The notes: a model not told the origin generated them from the sequence alone. Counted from the stretch's first letter, positions 25,047 through 34,995 are shown. The stretch is 64,000 bases of DNA from Pseudoalteromonas peptidolytica (GCF_012641745.1 NZ_WEHZ01000027.1:1-64000), one strand, 5' to 3'. Numbers and translations are program-made.

Positions 25047-25103
25047 AATCACCAACCAAAGGCGGCGTAGCAATTAGACGCCGCCATTTTTAGGACTGCA
25101 TAC

Positions 25104-25832
25104 ATGTTCAGAGCGTTAGTAATTTACTTATTTTTTCTACCTTTTTGTTCACTTGCACAAACAGTAACAGATCCCTCTCGTGATAGAGAGATCCCCATTG
25201 AAACCTACTTTCCTGATAACGCGGTTAACTGCTCACCCACTGCTCGCTGCGCCGTTGCAATGTTAAGTGCAGGGTATGGAGTGTCGCATAAAGACTACCA
25301 ATTTTTGACGAAAACGCTCAATCGAGCCGGTTATTTAGTCGTCGCGGTTGGACACGAATTACCAAGCGATCCACCGCTGTCTGTAGAAGGTAACTTATAC
25401 GAAACACGTGCTGAAAATTGGCAAAGAGGTGCAGACACCTTATCTTTTATTCGCGCCCATTTTAAAACTCAGCTACCAGCGTATAACTTCGATAAAGTAT
25501 TGCTTATTGGACATTCCAATGGTGGAGATATATCCGCATGGCTTATCAATCATGGTGCTACATTTGCTGATCATATTATTACATTGGATCACCGCCGCGT
25601 ACCGCTACCAAGGGATCCAAAAATCAAGGTGCTTTCCATCCGAGCAAGTGATTTCCCAGCAGATCCGGGCGTATTGCCAAATAACGAAGAACTTAAAAAG
25701 TATCATAGCTGCGTAGTGACCATAGCAAAAGCAAAGCATAACGATATGTCAGATGAAGGACCTCATTGGTTGAAGCACAGTGTTGCGCAAATGGTGACCG
25801 CCCACCTTAACGGGTCACCCTGCCAGAATTAA
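25104..25832 (+). CDS. Secreted alpha/beta hydrolase
   Basis: 242 aa. The signal peptide MFRALVIYLFFLPFCSLAQ is followed by a compact alpha/beta hydrolase fold. The nucleophile elbow is IGHSNGGDISAW (Ser about 141), and KHNDMSDEGPHW near the end may supply the His. Related to dienelactone-hydrolase/PET-hydrolase-like secreted esterases (fold level only). Substrate unknown. It follows the aminopeptidase gene with repeat copy C between them, so probably has its own promoter. Confidence 0.75.
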   Translation: MFRALVIYLFFLPFCSLAQTVTDPSRDREIPIETYFPDNAVNCSPTARCAVAMLSAGYGVSHKDYQFLTKTLNRAGYLVVAVGHELPSDPPLSVEGNLYETRAENWQRGADTLSFIRAHFKTQLPAYNFDKVLLIGHSNGGDISAWLINHGATFADHIITLDHRRVPLPRDPKIKVLSIRASDFPADPGVLPNNEELKKYHSCVVTIAKAKHNDMSDEGPHWLKHSVAQMVTAHLNGSPCQN

Positions 25833-25889
25833 ACAGTGCTTATAGTAAAGACTTTATCAAAAACACACTGTCTTATTGGTAAGGTCTTG

Positions 25890-28655
25890 TTAGCCCACAC
25901 ATTTTATTAATTCGGTTTTGGATTTCCCAATATCAAATTGCTCAACCATATCGCGAAGCTCATTCGCTTTACTCAGTAAAGAAAGTCCTGAGGCGTTGGT
26001 CATCTCAACCAATGTATTATTTTGCTGTGTAATGCCATCAATTTGCTTAATTGCAAGGTTGATTTGCTCAATGCCAGAAGATTGTGTATCGCAAGCTTCT
26101 GCTATTGTTTGCACTTGTGAGGCTAAACCATAGACATTTTCAACTATGGTTTTCAAGGTTTTTCCTGACTCTGAAGCCAATTTCGAGCCTTGCTTCACCT
26201 TGCTGGTGCTATCGCTCAAAAGCTTTGAGATGTCTTTTGAGGCACTTGCGCTGCGTAATGCTAAATTCCTCACTTCAGCAGCTACTACTGCAAACCCTTT
26301 GCCTTTTTCTCCAGCTCTTGCAGCTTCAACAGACGCATTAAGCGCCAACAAATTGGTTTGAAAAGCAATTGAATCAATAACCTCTATCACCGTAAGGATT
26401 TCGCTCGCACTTTTCGTTATTTCTGCCATTGACCCAATCGTCGCTTCGACCACTTCTCCACCTTGTTTGGCTTGTTGATTAACCGAGATTGCAAGTTGGT
26501 TCGCTGATTGTGCATTACTAGCATTAGAGTGTACGGTTTCGGTGATTTCTCCCACAGATACACGTGTTTCTTCAATAGAAGCAGCCTGTGAAGATGAGCG
26601 CTCACTTAGCTCTTCGATACCTGTGGTGATCTGCTGAACTGAAACAGTGATCGACTCAGCCATCGCAATCAGTTTTTGGATCATATCTGCCAAATTCGCA
26701 ACACTGGTATTCACAGACTGTTTCAGCAAGGCAAAATCTCCACTGTAACTTTGCTCGACTTGTCGTGTTAAATTTCCCTGCGACAGGCCGTCCATCACAT
26801 TCATACACTCAGTTAGTGGTGCTTCAATGGAGTCTAAGGTCTTATTCATCGCCAAAATTATGCTGGCATAAGCGCCCTGATGTGTATCAGCCTTTGCTCG
26901 ATGATGTAAATCCCCCTCGCTGGCAGCTTCTGCAAGCTTCTCTGCATCTGTCAGCATTTTCTCAATCGCATCAATACTACGCACCAAGCTTTGATAAATA
27001 CGCTCAAATTCGCCCTTGTAGCCAGCTTTATTTAGCTCTGGAAGTTGGCCATTTGCTATACTTTCTAGGTAGTCACTCGTCAATGCTACGGGCTTTGATA
27101 CCGCATCTAATGTTTCATTAACACCACGGATAATTTTTCTAAATTCACCTTGATGCTTGGTTTCATCAACACGTGTAGATAAGGCTCCTTTGCCTGCTGC
27201 TGCAACCAAGCTATACGTATCTTCAATCAGTAGCGATAGGGATGCCGTTGCATGTTCTAATGCGGTATGGATCTGGGCAAACTCGCCTTTAAATTGCGTA
27301 TTAACTTGCTCAGGGATCTCTCCTTTAGAAAGTGCGATGAGGTGCTGTTTTGTTTGTTTTATAGGTTGCTCTACTGCATCAAGCAGTTTATTTAAACCAT
27401 TGGCAATCAGCTTCATTGAACCGACATAGCCTTCCAAATTCACACGTTCAGACAGCTTGCCAGCAGATGCTGATTGAATAAGTTGTTCAACTTGTTTTTC
27501 AGCGCGTCTTACTTGACTCAAATCTGCAAATTCAAACACGGTTCCAAGCAACACACCATTTTGATCAGTGACTGGGTTGGCCGTCGCTGCAATAATGACG
27601 GTGTCAACACACCATTCCCACTCCAGCTGCTTCAGCAGCGACCCGGCGGCTTGTGCAAGGGCATCCGAGCTATGGAGTAATGCACTGGGAATCGCGCTGT
27701 GTACTACTCGCGGTGGTAACTCTAGTTGTGCTTGATAGCGCTGGAACAAAGCCTCACATTGACGGTTTACATAAATAACCTGATTGTGGTCATCACATAG
27801 CATCACAGGAGCCGCTACATTGTCGAGCGCATAACGGATCCTTTGATTTTCTCGAGCTTGTAATTCAAGTTTTTTAGTCGCGTCAAGTAGGTTAGTTTGC
27901 ATTTGCCGCAGGTTGAGTAGTAAGTCACCAATTTCATCGTCACTGTGAACTTCAACCTCATTGTCGAGTCGCCCCTGTGCAATAGCTTTAGCAACAACAG
28001 AAGCATGATGAATTGGTCGCGTAATTAAACGCTGCATATACCATGTCAACAGCGCTAAAGTCAGCAACGCGCTTATAATAGAGCCGATCGTGCTTAACAG
28101 AATAACCTGATGCTTCGTCGCTACAGTCACGGCTGTACGTTCTTCAACAAGGGTGTTGATCTGTTTGTTTATTTCAAGCAAGTAAGCACTTGCTTTTCTG
28201 TCAATTCCTTGAACAAGGCGATCTGCTAGTTGAGTATCAAACCCTGATTGTTTAAATACAGCAAAAGATTCACGATACTTTTGTCCTAATATGAGATGCT
28301 CTTCTTGGTAGCTTTTAAGCTTATCTTGAAGAGACTGTGGCAATGTGTAGCGCGATAAAATTGTGTCCACCTGTGACTGAACGTTACGCTCTTTCGCTTC
28401 AAATCTTGTCCAATATTTCTCTAATAAGGCAGGATCACTACCTCGAATTAGTACATTTTTCCATTCTTGTACTTGAGTTTTAAAGTCATCCAGCACTAAA
28501 TTAATCTGCTCTCTGGCCGTCAACTCATTGTCGATAAGTTCATCATATTGCTCGGAAACCTGTTTCATCGTAAAAACGGTAATCATGGCCCCGACTAACA
28601 TCACCGCTAACCCAACCGTGACTGCTATGATCAGTTTTGCTTTGACACTTTTCAT
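25890..28655 (-). CDS. Methyl-accepting chemotaxis protein with PAS and poly-HAMP region
   Basis: 921 aa. TM1 at about 7-29, a helical periplasmic sensor, TM2 at about 187-207, then HAMP, a PAS domain (VAAPVMLCDDHNQVIYVNRQCEALF, about 275-390), a chain of repeated HAMP-like units (GEIPEQV..., GALSTRV..., GQLPEL..., GDLHHRA..., GNLTRQV) and the MCP signalling hairpin with the tip EVIDSIAFQTNLLALNASVE and the AGEKGKGFAVVAAEVRNLA block. It passes a signal to CheA/CheW. It ends KCVG, with no CheR-tethering pentapeptide. No che genes nearby: an orphan receptor. Confidence 0.93.
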   Translation of the reverse strand: MKSVKAKLIIAVTVGLAVMLVGAMITVFTMKQVSEQYDELIDNELTAREQINLVLDDFKTQVQEWKNVLIRGSDPALLEKYWTRFEAKERNVQSQVDTILSRYTLPQSLQDKLKSYQEEHLILGQKYRESFAVFKQSGFDTQLADRLVQGIDRKASAYLLEINKQINTLVEERTAVTVATKHQVILLSTIGSIISALLTLALLTWYMQRLITRPIHHASVVAKAIAQGRLDNEVEVHSDDEIGDLLLNLRQMQTNLLDATKKLELQARENQRIRYALDNVAAPVMLCDDHNQVIYVNRQCEALFQRYQAQLELPPRVVHSAIPSALLHSSDALAQAAGSLLKQLEWEWCVDTVIIAATANPVTDQNGVLLGTVFEFADLSQVRRAEKQVEQLIQSASAGKLSERVNLEGYVGSMKLIANGLNKLLDAVEQPIKQTKQHLIALSKGEIPEQVNTQFKGEFAQIHTALEHATASLSLLIEDTYSLVAAAGKGALSTRVDETKHQGEFRKIIRGVNETLDAVSKPVALTSDYLESIANGQLPELNKAGYKGEFERIYQSLVRSIDAIEKMLTDAEKLAEAASEGDLHHRAKADTHQGAYASIILAMNKTLDSIEAPLTECMNVMDGLSQGNLTRQVEQSYSGDFALLKQSVNTSVANLADMIQKLIAMAESITVSVQQITTGIEELSERSSSQAASIEETRVSVGEITETVHSNASNAQSANQLAISVNQQAKQGGEVVEATIGSMAEITKSASEILTVIEVIDSIAFQTNLLALNASVEAARAGEKGKGFAVVAAEVRNLALRSASASKDISKLLSDSTSKVKQGSKLASESGKTLKTIVENVYGLASQVQTIAEACDTQSSGIEQINLAIKQIDGITQQNNTLVEMTNASGLSLLSKANELRDMVEQFDIGKSKTELIKCVG

Positions 28656-28824
28656 CGCACGTATCCCTAATTATGAAAAGATTATTACATAAAGATAGAG
28701 CAGGATTAGGGATGTCACAAATATTGCAATTTTATTCATAAGGTAAAAGTTGTGACATTCGTCATCATCACAGCGTCATATTTATTTGATAGGATAATTT
28801 ATTGAGTGATAAAGGAATAACGAT

Positions 28825-28845
28825 ACCCAATAACAGCTGTTGGGT
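28825..28845. promoter_or_regulatory. Inverted repeat before the two-component operon
   Basis: ACCCAA-N9-TTGGGT lies directly before the AGGAG ribosome site of the kinase gene. It could be an operator or a hairpin affecting translation. Confidence 0.35.
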
Positions 28846-28857
28846 AGGAGTAACTAG

Positions 28858-29970
28858 ATGCCTGGCTTTTTTCGCTACCCAACTTCTTGGCTAATAACAA
28901 CGCTTGTCACGTGGCTAGCGGTTGCTATACCGAGCTTAACGTATGTAAAGCAAAGTGTTCAGTGGCTGCCTTGGTTTCAGCATATCGCAATACTGCTATT
29001 GGTATTATTATGTATCAACGAATCTGAAAAGCACTATGGATATAAGGCAAGATATGCAATGCTCGTTGTACTTGCAATACTGATCCAGTCTATCAGTATC
29101 ACTTCGCCTGCTGCCATCCATCTTATTTATAATGTAAAACTTGTCGGTATACTGGCATTCTATGTGCCGCTTAGCTTTGCTCTTGGCTACATTATATTTA
29201 CATCGTGCTTTTACGTCGGTTCGCAGTACTTCTTCTGGCACAATGGATTTGAATACTTAAATGCCGTGTTGTTTGCATGCTTTCAACTTTTTGCCTTTGT
29301 TGTATGCAAGCGAATGCAAAAAGAGCAAGAGGCTAAAGAAGCGCTACAACTGGCGCATAGTCAGCTTTCTGCAACCCAGTCTCTACTCAGCCAAAGTATT
29401 GCTAAACAAGAAAGGTTACAACTTGCGCGTGAGTTACATGACGATGTTGGACACCAAATTACCAGCCTCATTGTCAACTTAGACGTTGCACGTCGAACCG
29501 CTGCGCAGCCGTTGAATGAATTGCTTGATAGTTGTTACCAGCAAGCCAGAGAAACACTTACGTGTATTCGTGATCTGGTAAGTGATAAACGTAGCAATGA
29601 GCATATAGATTTATACGATGCCCTTATCAAACTAACTGAATCTATACCAAGATTAAACATCGAACTTGATTACGAACATCATCCATTACTTGAAAAGCTG
29701 AGTTATGCAAACTGTGTTTTAAAGTGCTGCCAAGAAGCGATAACCAATACGTTAAAACATGCAAAAGCTGACAAAATGCAGGTGGGCGTATATAACCACA
29801 ATGGGTTAATCATAAAGATAAGTGATAATGGCATCACACTTAACAGCATACGTTTTGGTAATGGATTAGTCGGTATGCAAGAGCGGATTGAAGAGCTTGG
29901 TGGCAGCCTGACGGTTGCAACCAAACAAGGTGTCACATTAACTATCCAATTTGGGGTGAATAATGACTAA
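28858..29970 (+). CDS. Sensor histidine kinase (NarL-type system, HisKA_3)
   Basis: 370 aa. About six hydrophobic segments fill residues 10-150 with little periplasmic sequence. A coiled linker leads to the HisKA_3 box ARELHDDVGHQITSL (His 194), and the HATPase domain has ISDNG and GNGLVGMQERIEELGG. Such DesK/LiaS-like kinases sense the membrane itself or an intramembrane signal. The ATG has AGGAG 8 nt upstream. It overlaps the response regulator by 8 bp, so the two form a translationally coupled pair. Confidence 0.93.
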   Translation: MPGFFRYPTSWLITTLVTWLAVAIPSLTYVKQSVQWLPWFQHIAILLLVLLCINESEKHYGYKARYAMLVVLAILIQSISITSPAAIHLIYNVKLVGILAFYVPLSFALGYIIFTSCFYVGSQYFFWHNGFEYLNAVLFACFQLFAFVVCKRMQKEQEAKEALQLAHSQLSATQSLLSQSIAKQERLQLARELHDDVGHQITSLIVNLDVARRTAAQPLNELLDSCYQQARETLTCIRDLVSDKRSNEHIDLYDALIKLTESIPRLNIELDYEHHPLLEKLSYANCVLKCCQEAITNTLKHAKADKMQVGVYNHNGLIIKISDNGITLNSIRFGNGLVGMQERIEELGGSLTVATKQGVTLTIQFGVNND

Positions 29971-30589
29971 AATTTCGGTGTACCTGGTCGACGACCAAGC
30001 GCTTGTACGACAGGGAATGCGAGCGTTGCTGTCACTAAGTGGTGATATCGTGTGTGCAGGTCACTGTGGCAGTGGCGACGAATTTTTACAGCTAGTACGA
30101 CAGCATAAGATCAGTACCGATATTGTTCTTTTGGATATGCGCATGCCTACTTTAGATGGTGTTGATGTACTGAGCGCATTAGATAATTTCAACGTGAATT
30201 TTAAAGTGATTATTCTCACCACGTTTAATGACACTACCAAGCTGAAACAAGCTATGGCGCTTGGCGCCAAAGGCTGTTTACTCAAAGATATAGAATTAGA
30301 AGAGTTAATCGCCGCTGTCCGACAAGTTCATCAAGGTGAGATTATTGTTCAAGAAGAGTTGGCTGAGACAATGGAAAAGCCAGATCTCACGTTAGACAAA
30401 CTGACCACCCGCGAGCGAGATATATTACAACTAATTGCCAAAGGCTATTCTAATAAAGAAATAGCCAACACCTTATATAAAGCGGAAGGTACTATCCGAA
30501 ACTCCGTATCTTGTTTGCTATCAAAGTTGCAAGTTCGAGACCGGACACAAGCAACATTAAAAGCAAAAGAATTGGGGTTTGGAGAGTAG
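29963..30589 (+). CDS. LuxR/NarL family response regulator
   Basis: 208 aa. The receiver domain has the acidic pair D10/D11, the phospho-acceptor D58 (IVLLDMRMP), the Thr in ILTTF and the Lys in LLKD. The C-terminal LuxR HTH is LTTRERDILQLIAKGYSNKEIANTLYKAEGTIRNSVSCLLSKL (about 145-190). Partner of the kinase it overlaps. Targets unknown; downstream and divergent membrane or secreted genes are possible. Confidence 0.95.
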   Translation: MTKISVYLVDDQALVRQGMRALLSLSGDIVCAGHCGSGDEFLQLVRQHKISTDIVLLDMRMPTLDGVDVLSALDNFNVNFKVIILTTFNDTTKLKQAMALGAKGCLLKDIELEELIAAVRQVHQGEIIVQEELAETMEKPDLTLDKLTTRERDILQLIAKGYSNKEIANTLYKAEGTIRNSVSCLLSKLQVRDRTQATLKAKELGFGE

Positions 30590-30761
30590 AATTACTACCT
30601 AGAACGAGGTAGCTTTGCCTTCATTTGCTTACTCAGACGGCCAACCCCGAGACCTGGCTGTATGTCAGTTCATGTCATTTATGTCTTTCCATGCTTCAAA
30701 ATAGCGCTGTTCGCTAATACAATGGTTAACATACCTCTTTGTAACTTTTCCCGAGCTTTTT

Positions 30762-31667
30762 TTGAACAACCCAAACTTACCGCTGGTTTACCACCCCAAT
30801 TACTCATTTAACTTTGATCCGCAACATCGCTTTGTGATGAGTAAGTTTGCACGTCTATATCAAGAGCTCAAGACACTAGGGCTAATACAAAATAATGTCT
30901 ATGAGCCAGAGCTTGGCTCGCCATCGCCTCTTGAGTTGGTGCATTGTGAACAGTACCTTTGGGACTTGTGGCATAATCGACTTGACCCAAAGGCAATGCG
31001 AAGAATTGGCTTACCGTGGTCAGATGCACTGATGGCACGTACCTTTACTGCGCCACTTGGCACACTGAAAACAGCAGAGTTAGCATTGCAATACGGTACA
31101 GCTTGCCATCTTGCAGGAGGCACACATCACGCACATTTCGATTTTGGTTCTGGCTTTTGTATGGTAAATGACCTTGCTTTTGCCGCAACAGAGCTTATCA
31201 ACACACAAAAGATCACCAATGCGCTCATTTTTGATTTAGATGTTCACCAAGGCGATGGCACAGCAGCTATGCTGAAGCACAACCCGTACGTATTCACCTG
31301 CTCAATTCACTGTGAAAAGAATTTTCCATTTCGTAAACACCAAAGTGACTTAGATATAGGGTTGGATATTGGTTTAACAGATAGCCGCTACCTCGATATC
31401 GTAGCGAACACGCTAGAGTCTTTGCTGCTGGACCTTAACCCTGATATTGTTTTTTATGATGCTGGGGTCGATGTTTGGCAAGGAGATAGCCTTGGAAAAC
31501 TCGATATATCTTGGCTTGGCATTGCAAAGCGAGATGCGCTGGTTTTAGGGTTGTGCCATAAACATGGTATTCCCGTAGCCACCGTGATTGGCGGTGGCTA
31601 CGACAAAAATCATCAGCGTCTTGCAAAGCGTCACGCAATAGTAGTTCAACAAGCTGCAAAAATTTAA
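30762..31667 (+). CDS. Histone deacetylase family protein (acetyl-amine deacetylase-like)
   Basis: 301 aa from a TTG start at 30762; no upstream in-frame start exists, and the family-typical LPLVYHPNYSF follows at once. The zinc hydrolase core is visible: GGTHHAHFDFGSGFCMVND (tandem His), DLDVHQGDGTA (Asp-x-His ligands), YDAGVDVWQGDSLGKLDIS (third Asp) and VIGGGYDKN. In bacteria such enzymes remove acetyl groups from lysine, polyamines or acetoin-pathway substrates. Monocistronic, with a terminator at 31771. Confidence 0.92.
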   Translation: MNNPNLPLVYHPNYSFNFDPQHRFVMSKFARLYQELKTLGLIQNNVYEPELGSPSPLELVHCEQYLWDLWHNRLDPKAMRRIGLPWSDALMARTFTAPLGTLKTAELALQYGTACHLAGGTHHAHFDFGSGFCMVNDLAFAATELINTQKITNALIFDLDVHQGDGTAAMLKHNPYVFTCSIHCEKNFPFRKHQSDLDIGLDIGLTDSRYLDIVANTLESLLLDLNPDIVFYDAGVDVWQGDSLGKLDISWLGIAKRDALVLGLCHKHGIPVATVIGGGYDKNHQRLAKRHAIVVQQAAKI

Positions 31668-31691
31668 AAAATAATTGATCTTTTTTCTGTC

Positions 31692-31754
31692 ACCCTTCGT
31701 TTACTATCATGAAGGGTTTGAACAGCCCTCGGGCTATTAGGATAACCCCCCTTC
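31692..31754 (+). ncRNA. Candidate structured RNA / 3' UTR with alternative pairing
   Basis: ACCCTTC (31692-31698) can pair with GAAGGGT (31711-31717), which can alternatively pair with CCCTTC inside 31746-31754. GCC-CTCG-GGC (31725-31734) is a further small hairpin. A canonical terminator follows at 31771. The three mutually exclusive segments plus the terminator look like an attenuator or a small RNA released from the deacetylase 3' UTR. No downstream gene on this strand argues against attenuation. Confidence 0.3.
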
Positions 31755-31770
31755 ACGATGGCACTGAATA

Positions 31771-31801
31771 CGCGCACCAACGGTGCGCGTTTCTCTTTTT
31801 T
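31771..31801 (+). terminator. Rho-independent terminator
   Basis: The stem CGCGCACC/GGTGCGCG has a 3-nt loop and is followed by a T-rich run. It ends the deacetylase transcript and lies just before the convergent membrane protein gene. Confidence 0.88.
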
Positions 31802-31815
31802 CGTGTTACTCCCTG

Positions 31816-32283
31816 TCACTCAAATAAACGAAGTTTCTTCCTGAACAAATATATCGCACAGCTTGATGACAATAGTGTTAGCGTTACGACTGCAATAACA
31901 GAACTAAAAGTGTCATCAAGGTAAACCCCTTCACCAATATTTCCAAACCTATACACAGTAGCGGCAGCTAATAAACAAGATAGAAAGTGTATACCTATTA
32001 TTGTGTAAAACATTTGATGAGCGATACGTACTTTGTCATTTATTAAATTCAGCGCAGCAAATACAATAGGCCAGATAATGGTCATAACGAACATCGGTAT
32101 TTCCATTCTAAATACTTGTAAAATAGAAGCTTGTGGCTGCATACATTGAAGCCTCGTACAAATGATCAGGTTCGAGTCATCAATCAGAAAATAATAAAAA
32201 GACCGGCCAAGCATTATCAATCCAACTAAGACAACCAAGGCTTTGGCATTTTCAGGCTTTGAGATGGTTTTAACAATATTCAT
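31816..32283 (-). CDS. Hypothetical membrane protein with four helices
   Basis: 155 aa. Hydrophobic segments lie at about 15-35, 60-80, 88-112 and 125-147, with a basic C-terminal tail (LFRKKLRLFE). A Cys pair (CTRLQC) sits in the loop after helix 1. No family recognised. It is convergent with the deacetylase gene and stands alone. Confidence 0.6.
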   Translation of the reverse strand: MNIVKTISKPENAKALVVLVGLIMLGRSFYYFLIDDSNLIICTRLQCMQPQASILQVFRMEIPMFVMTIIWPIVFAALNLINDKVRIAHQMFYTIIGIHFLSCLLAAATVYRFGNIGEGVYLDDTFSSVIAVVTLTLLSSSCAIYLFRKKLRLFE

Positions 32284-32421
32284 AACTATTCAGCACCCCC
32301 AACTTGACTCGTTTAAGCTGCACCTCATTTCATCATCTATTAAACGGAGGCAAGGTTTTTAAACTTCAATAAAAAATACAGCACATAACTCATACGTTGG
32401 CTGCAAATAACAAGGTAATGA

Positions 32422-33207
32422 CTATGGGCCAACAAATTTATTATTATGCTCAGCCAATGCCCTTCGAACTTTTTTAATTATCAGCGGGTCGGTTTGTTTA
32501 TTAAAAGCCATACAGCCGCGTTGTTGATTCGCTTTTGTTACTTCTACTAACAGTTCAACATCTTCGTATTCCATGTCAGCGGCAGCAAGCGCCTCCCCCA
32601 TCAAGTACTCCGTTGACATAACAAGATCGATACGTCCTCTAAAGAATGGCTTGTAAAAACTAGTAGACTCCGCAGAAACTATCAAATGTTTACCAGTTAT
32701 AAAGCCATTTTTAAGCAAAAATTCATGATAAAGGCTGCCCTTGACCACTGCCGAAGTATAATTTTTCGCGTCTTCAAGTTGAGTAACCTTAATATCCTTT
32801 CTTGATTTCAGTTTAAAAAAGTACATTGGTACGGGACGGATCAAGGGACACGCCCATTCGTAGTCTTCCTCACGCTGCGTCGTGCGGTAGATGGTATAAA
32901 TCAAGGTGTTCGGCCTACTCTTTGCCGTCTCCATTGCGCGGATCCACGGAAAGCTTTTTATTTCATAGTTAACCCCTTCCATCGACAGCACTTCACGTAC
33001 TTTGTCGGTCGCTCTACCAACAATGACTCCCTCATCATTGGTATAGTTGTAGGGACGCCACTCCTCAGTCACCACAAGCAAAGTGTTGGCATAACTTACA
33101 CCACTTAATAGTAATATCAGCAATAAAGGCCACATTACAAAAAAAGGACAACGCCAAGCGGCTTTCTCTGTTAAGCTTTTGCAATTCCTATTTAACTCAT
33201 GCAACAT
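32422..33207 (-). CDS. Orphan periplasmic solute-binding protein (SBP_bac_3-like)
   Basis: 261 aa. The hydrophobic signal segment (about 22-41, PLLLILLLSGVSYA) is followed by LLVVTEEWRPYNYTNDEGVIVGRATDKVREVL, the typical start of an amino-acid-type binding protein, then SFPWIRAMETAKSRPNTLIYTIYRTTQREEDYEW. No ABC permease or ATPase is nearby, so it may be a stand-alone sensor-like binding protein, as is common in Alteromonadales. No clear ribosome site; a start at 33135 is possible. It is divergent from the TPR gene by 30 bp. Confidence 0.8.
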   Translation of the reverse strand: MLHELNRNCKSLTEKAAWRCPFFVMWPLLLILLLSGVSYANTLLVVTEEWRPYNYTNDEGVIVGRATDKVREVLSMEGVNYEIKSFPWIRAMETAKSRPNTLIYTIYRTTQREEDYEWACPLIRPVPMYFFKLKSRKDIKVTQLEDAKNYTSAVVKGSLYHEFLLKNGFITGKHLIVSAESTSFYKPFFRGRIDLVMSTEYLMGEALAAADMEYEDVELLVEVTKANQQRGCMAFNKQTDPLIIKKVRRALAEHNNKFVGP

Positions 33208-33237
33208 ATTGCAAAATATAATTTTTAGATTATTAAT

Positions 33238-34116
33238 ATGAAAAGCATAGTACTATTTATTTTTCTTGCCGCTTTTAGTTTGACTTCTTCAGCTTCAGAG
33301 CAGTCCTCACAGAACAAGCCATCAGAAAACCAACAACAACAGGCTTTAAGCCAATTACAAGAACCCATGTACCGTCCATTAATCGAGCGTTACATTCTTG
33401 ATGAGCTAAAAGCGGTAAGAGAAGATCAAATGCGTCTTAGAGCTGACATTGAAAAAAAAATCAGCCATTCACAATTAGATACCGCTGATCGTGCTATCAC
33501 TTATACCACCGACACCATTAATAACGTGCTCTTTCTTATAACCGCAGCTGCTTCAATTTTAGTGGTCGTTGGATGGTCATCATTTAGAGACATAAAAAGT
33601 AAAGTTGAAGATATTGTTAGTCAGCGTGTAGGTACTATTACCGATGAATACGAAAAGCGCCTACAAGTATTAGAAGAAAAGCTACGTGAGCGCTCTGAGG
33701 AGATCCTCAATAATCAAAAGAAAATTTCAATCACCAACGAAGTACACTCACTTTGGATGCGAGCAAACCTAGAAAGTGATATGAATTCTAAGATTGAAAT
33801 TTACGATGAGATCCTCAACCGTAAGCCCGAAGATGTTGAGGCTATTGCTTACAAAGCCGATGCGCTATTGGAGCTTGGGCAAACTAACACCGCTATCGAC
33901 CTATGTAATCAGGCATTAGAAATCGACAGCGATTACGGCTATGCCTACTGGCAACGGGCTTGTGCATACGCCATGCTCTATCAACATGCAGATGCAATGG
34001 CTGATATTCGTATGGCGCTTGAGTATGCACCGAACTTAAAGAATGAGTTACAACATGAACCAGCTTTTGCTAGCCTTGCAGACAACCAAAGCTTTAACGA
34101 GCTGGTGAATAGTTAA
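33238..34116 (+). CDS. Membrane-anchored TPR protein
   Basis: 292 aa. Signal-like N-terminus (SIVLFIFLAAFSLTSSAS), a Gln/Ser-rich stretch, a membrane helix at about 97-117 (NVLFLITAAASILVVVGW), a coiled coil at about 118-160, then TPR repeats (EIYDEILNRKPEDVEAIAYKADALLELGQ and the next unit). Probably a protein-interaction scaffold at the inner membrane. Its last 23 bp overlap the convergent binding-protein gene. Function unknown. Confidence 0.75.
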   Translation: MKSIVLFIFLAAFSLTSSASEQSSQNKPSENQQQQALSQLQEPMYRPLIERYILDELKAVREDQMRLRADIEKKISHSQLDTADRAITYTTDTINNVLFLITAAASILVVVGWSSFRDIKSKVEDIVSQRVGTITDEYEKRLQVLEEKLRERSEEILNNQKKISITNEVHSLWMRANLESDMNSKIEIYDEILNRKPEDVEAIAYKADALLELGQTNTAIDLCNQALEIDSDYGYAYWQRACAYAMLYQHADAMADIRMALEYAPNLKNELQHEPAFASLADNQSFNELVNS

Positions 34117-34990
34117 GGTGTTTTAGCAGCTCGGTTTGTAATTGAGTCACTGTCTCGAGCTGCTTTTTTGACTTGATCAAAGGATTACCTATTTGATGGA
34201 CCGAAGCACTTTGCAGATTAAAGTGCTTTTTTAGTTCATCCATCAAGCTACTTTCATAGAAAAGTGCAGCTAATGAGCCATCTTTAAGCGCTTGGGTTAA
34301 GCCGTATTCCAAGCGACGGTGAAGGCTGTTATCTTCCTTATTGACGTAGAAGTACACTGTAGACGGGTAGAGCAATAGATTCTTTCCATTGTAGCTAAGT
34401 CGTTGATCTCCAAAAGACCTTATTTCGGGTATTACTTCAATTATTCCCCTCGGAAAGACCCTGCCGGTACTATTTGTAAGCACTCGATAGCAGGTGAGGC
34501 CATCCATACACGTTTCGACTGTAAAACCTGACTTTTCGAAAATCTCAACATCAGGCCAGTCTTTACCTAATAAGACCTTGAACTTTTGCAACTCCGATAA
34601 GGACAAATGTGTATTTAGCTTGGCCTTATCAGCGACATTTTTGACCAATACCCTAATACCAAAACTGCCAAATGCAATTGGGATAGCTACAGGCTGTGCT
34701 TGCCCATCCCTTGCAGCTGTAGAGACAGTCCAAAATACATCAATGTTGTGCTTAATTAACTCTTTAAACTGTCGAGACTGGTTGATTGGTAAGTCGATGC
34801 GCTCCAACCAGTATTCGCCATATCTATGCTGTGATTTATCTAGGGCCAAGCGTAAAACCGACAGAAAGTATTGATTCTGGGGCGTTCCATTCTCTTTCGC
34901 TGCATCTACGACTTTGATGACTTTTGGGACGGCAATAACGCTACAAGATACCAGTGTCAGATATACCAAAAAGATAAACCTAGTCTGCAT
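34094..34990 (-). CDS. Orphan periplasmic binding-protein-like protein
   Basis: 298 aa. The signal peptide (RFIFLVYLTLVSCSVIAVP) leads to a two-lobed binding-protein fold: a first lobe with DLPINQSRQFKELIKHNIDVFWTVST, a hinge, and DWPDVEIFEKSGFTVE. This resembles orphan SBP_bac_3-like proteins with no transporter. The start follows the reductase stop by 5 bp, so it is the second gene of that transcript. Ligand unknown. Confidence 0.7.
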   Translation of the reverse strand: MQTRFIFLVYLTLVSCSVIAVPKVIKVVDAAKENGTPQNQYFLSVLRLALDKSQHRYGEYWLERIDLPINQSRQFKELIKHNIDVFWTVSTAARDGQAQPVAIPIAFGSFGIRVLVKNVADKAKLNTHLSLSELQKFKVLLGKDWPDVEIFEKSGFTVETCMDGLTCYRVLTNSTGRVFPRGIIEVIPEIRSFGDQRLSYNGKNLLLYPSTVYFYVNKEDNSLHRRLEYGLTQALKDGSLAALFYESSLMDELKKHFNLQSASVHQIGNPLIKSKKQLETVTQLQTELLKHLNYSPAR

Positions 34991-34995
34991 TGCTA

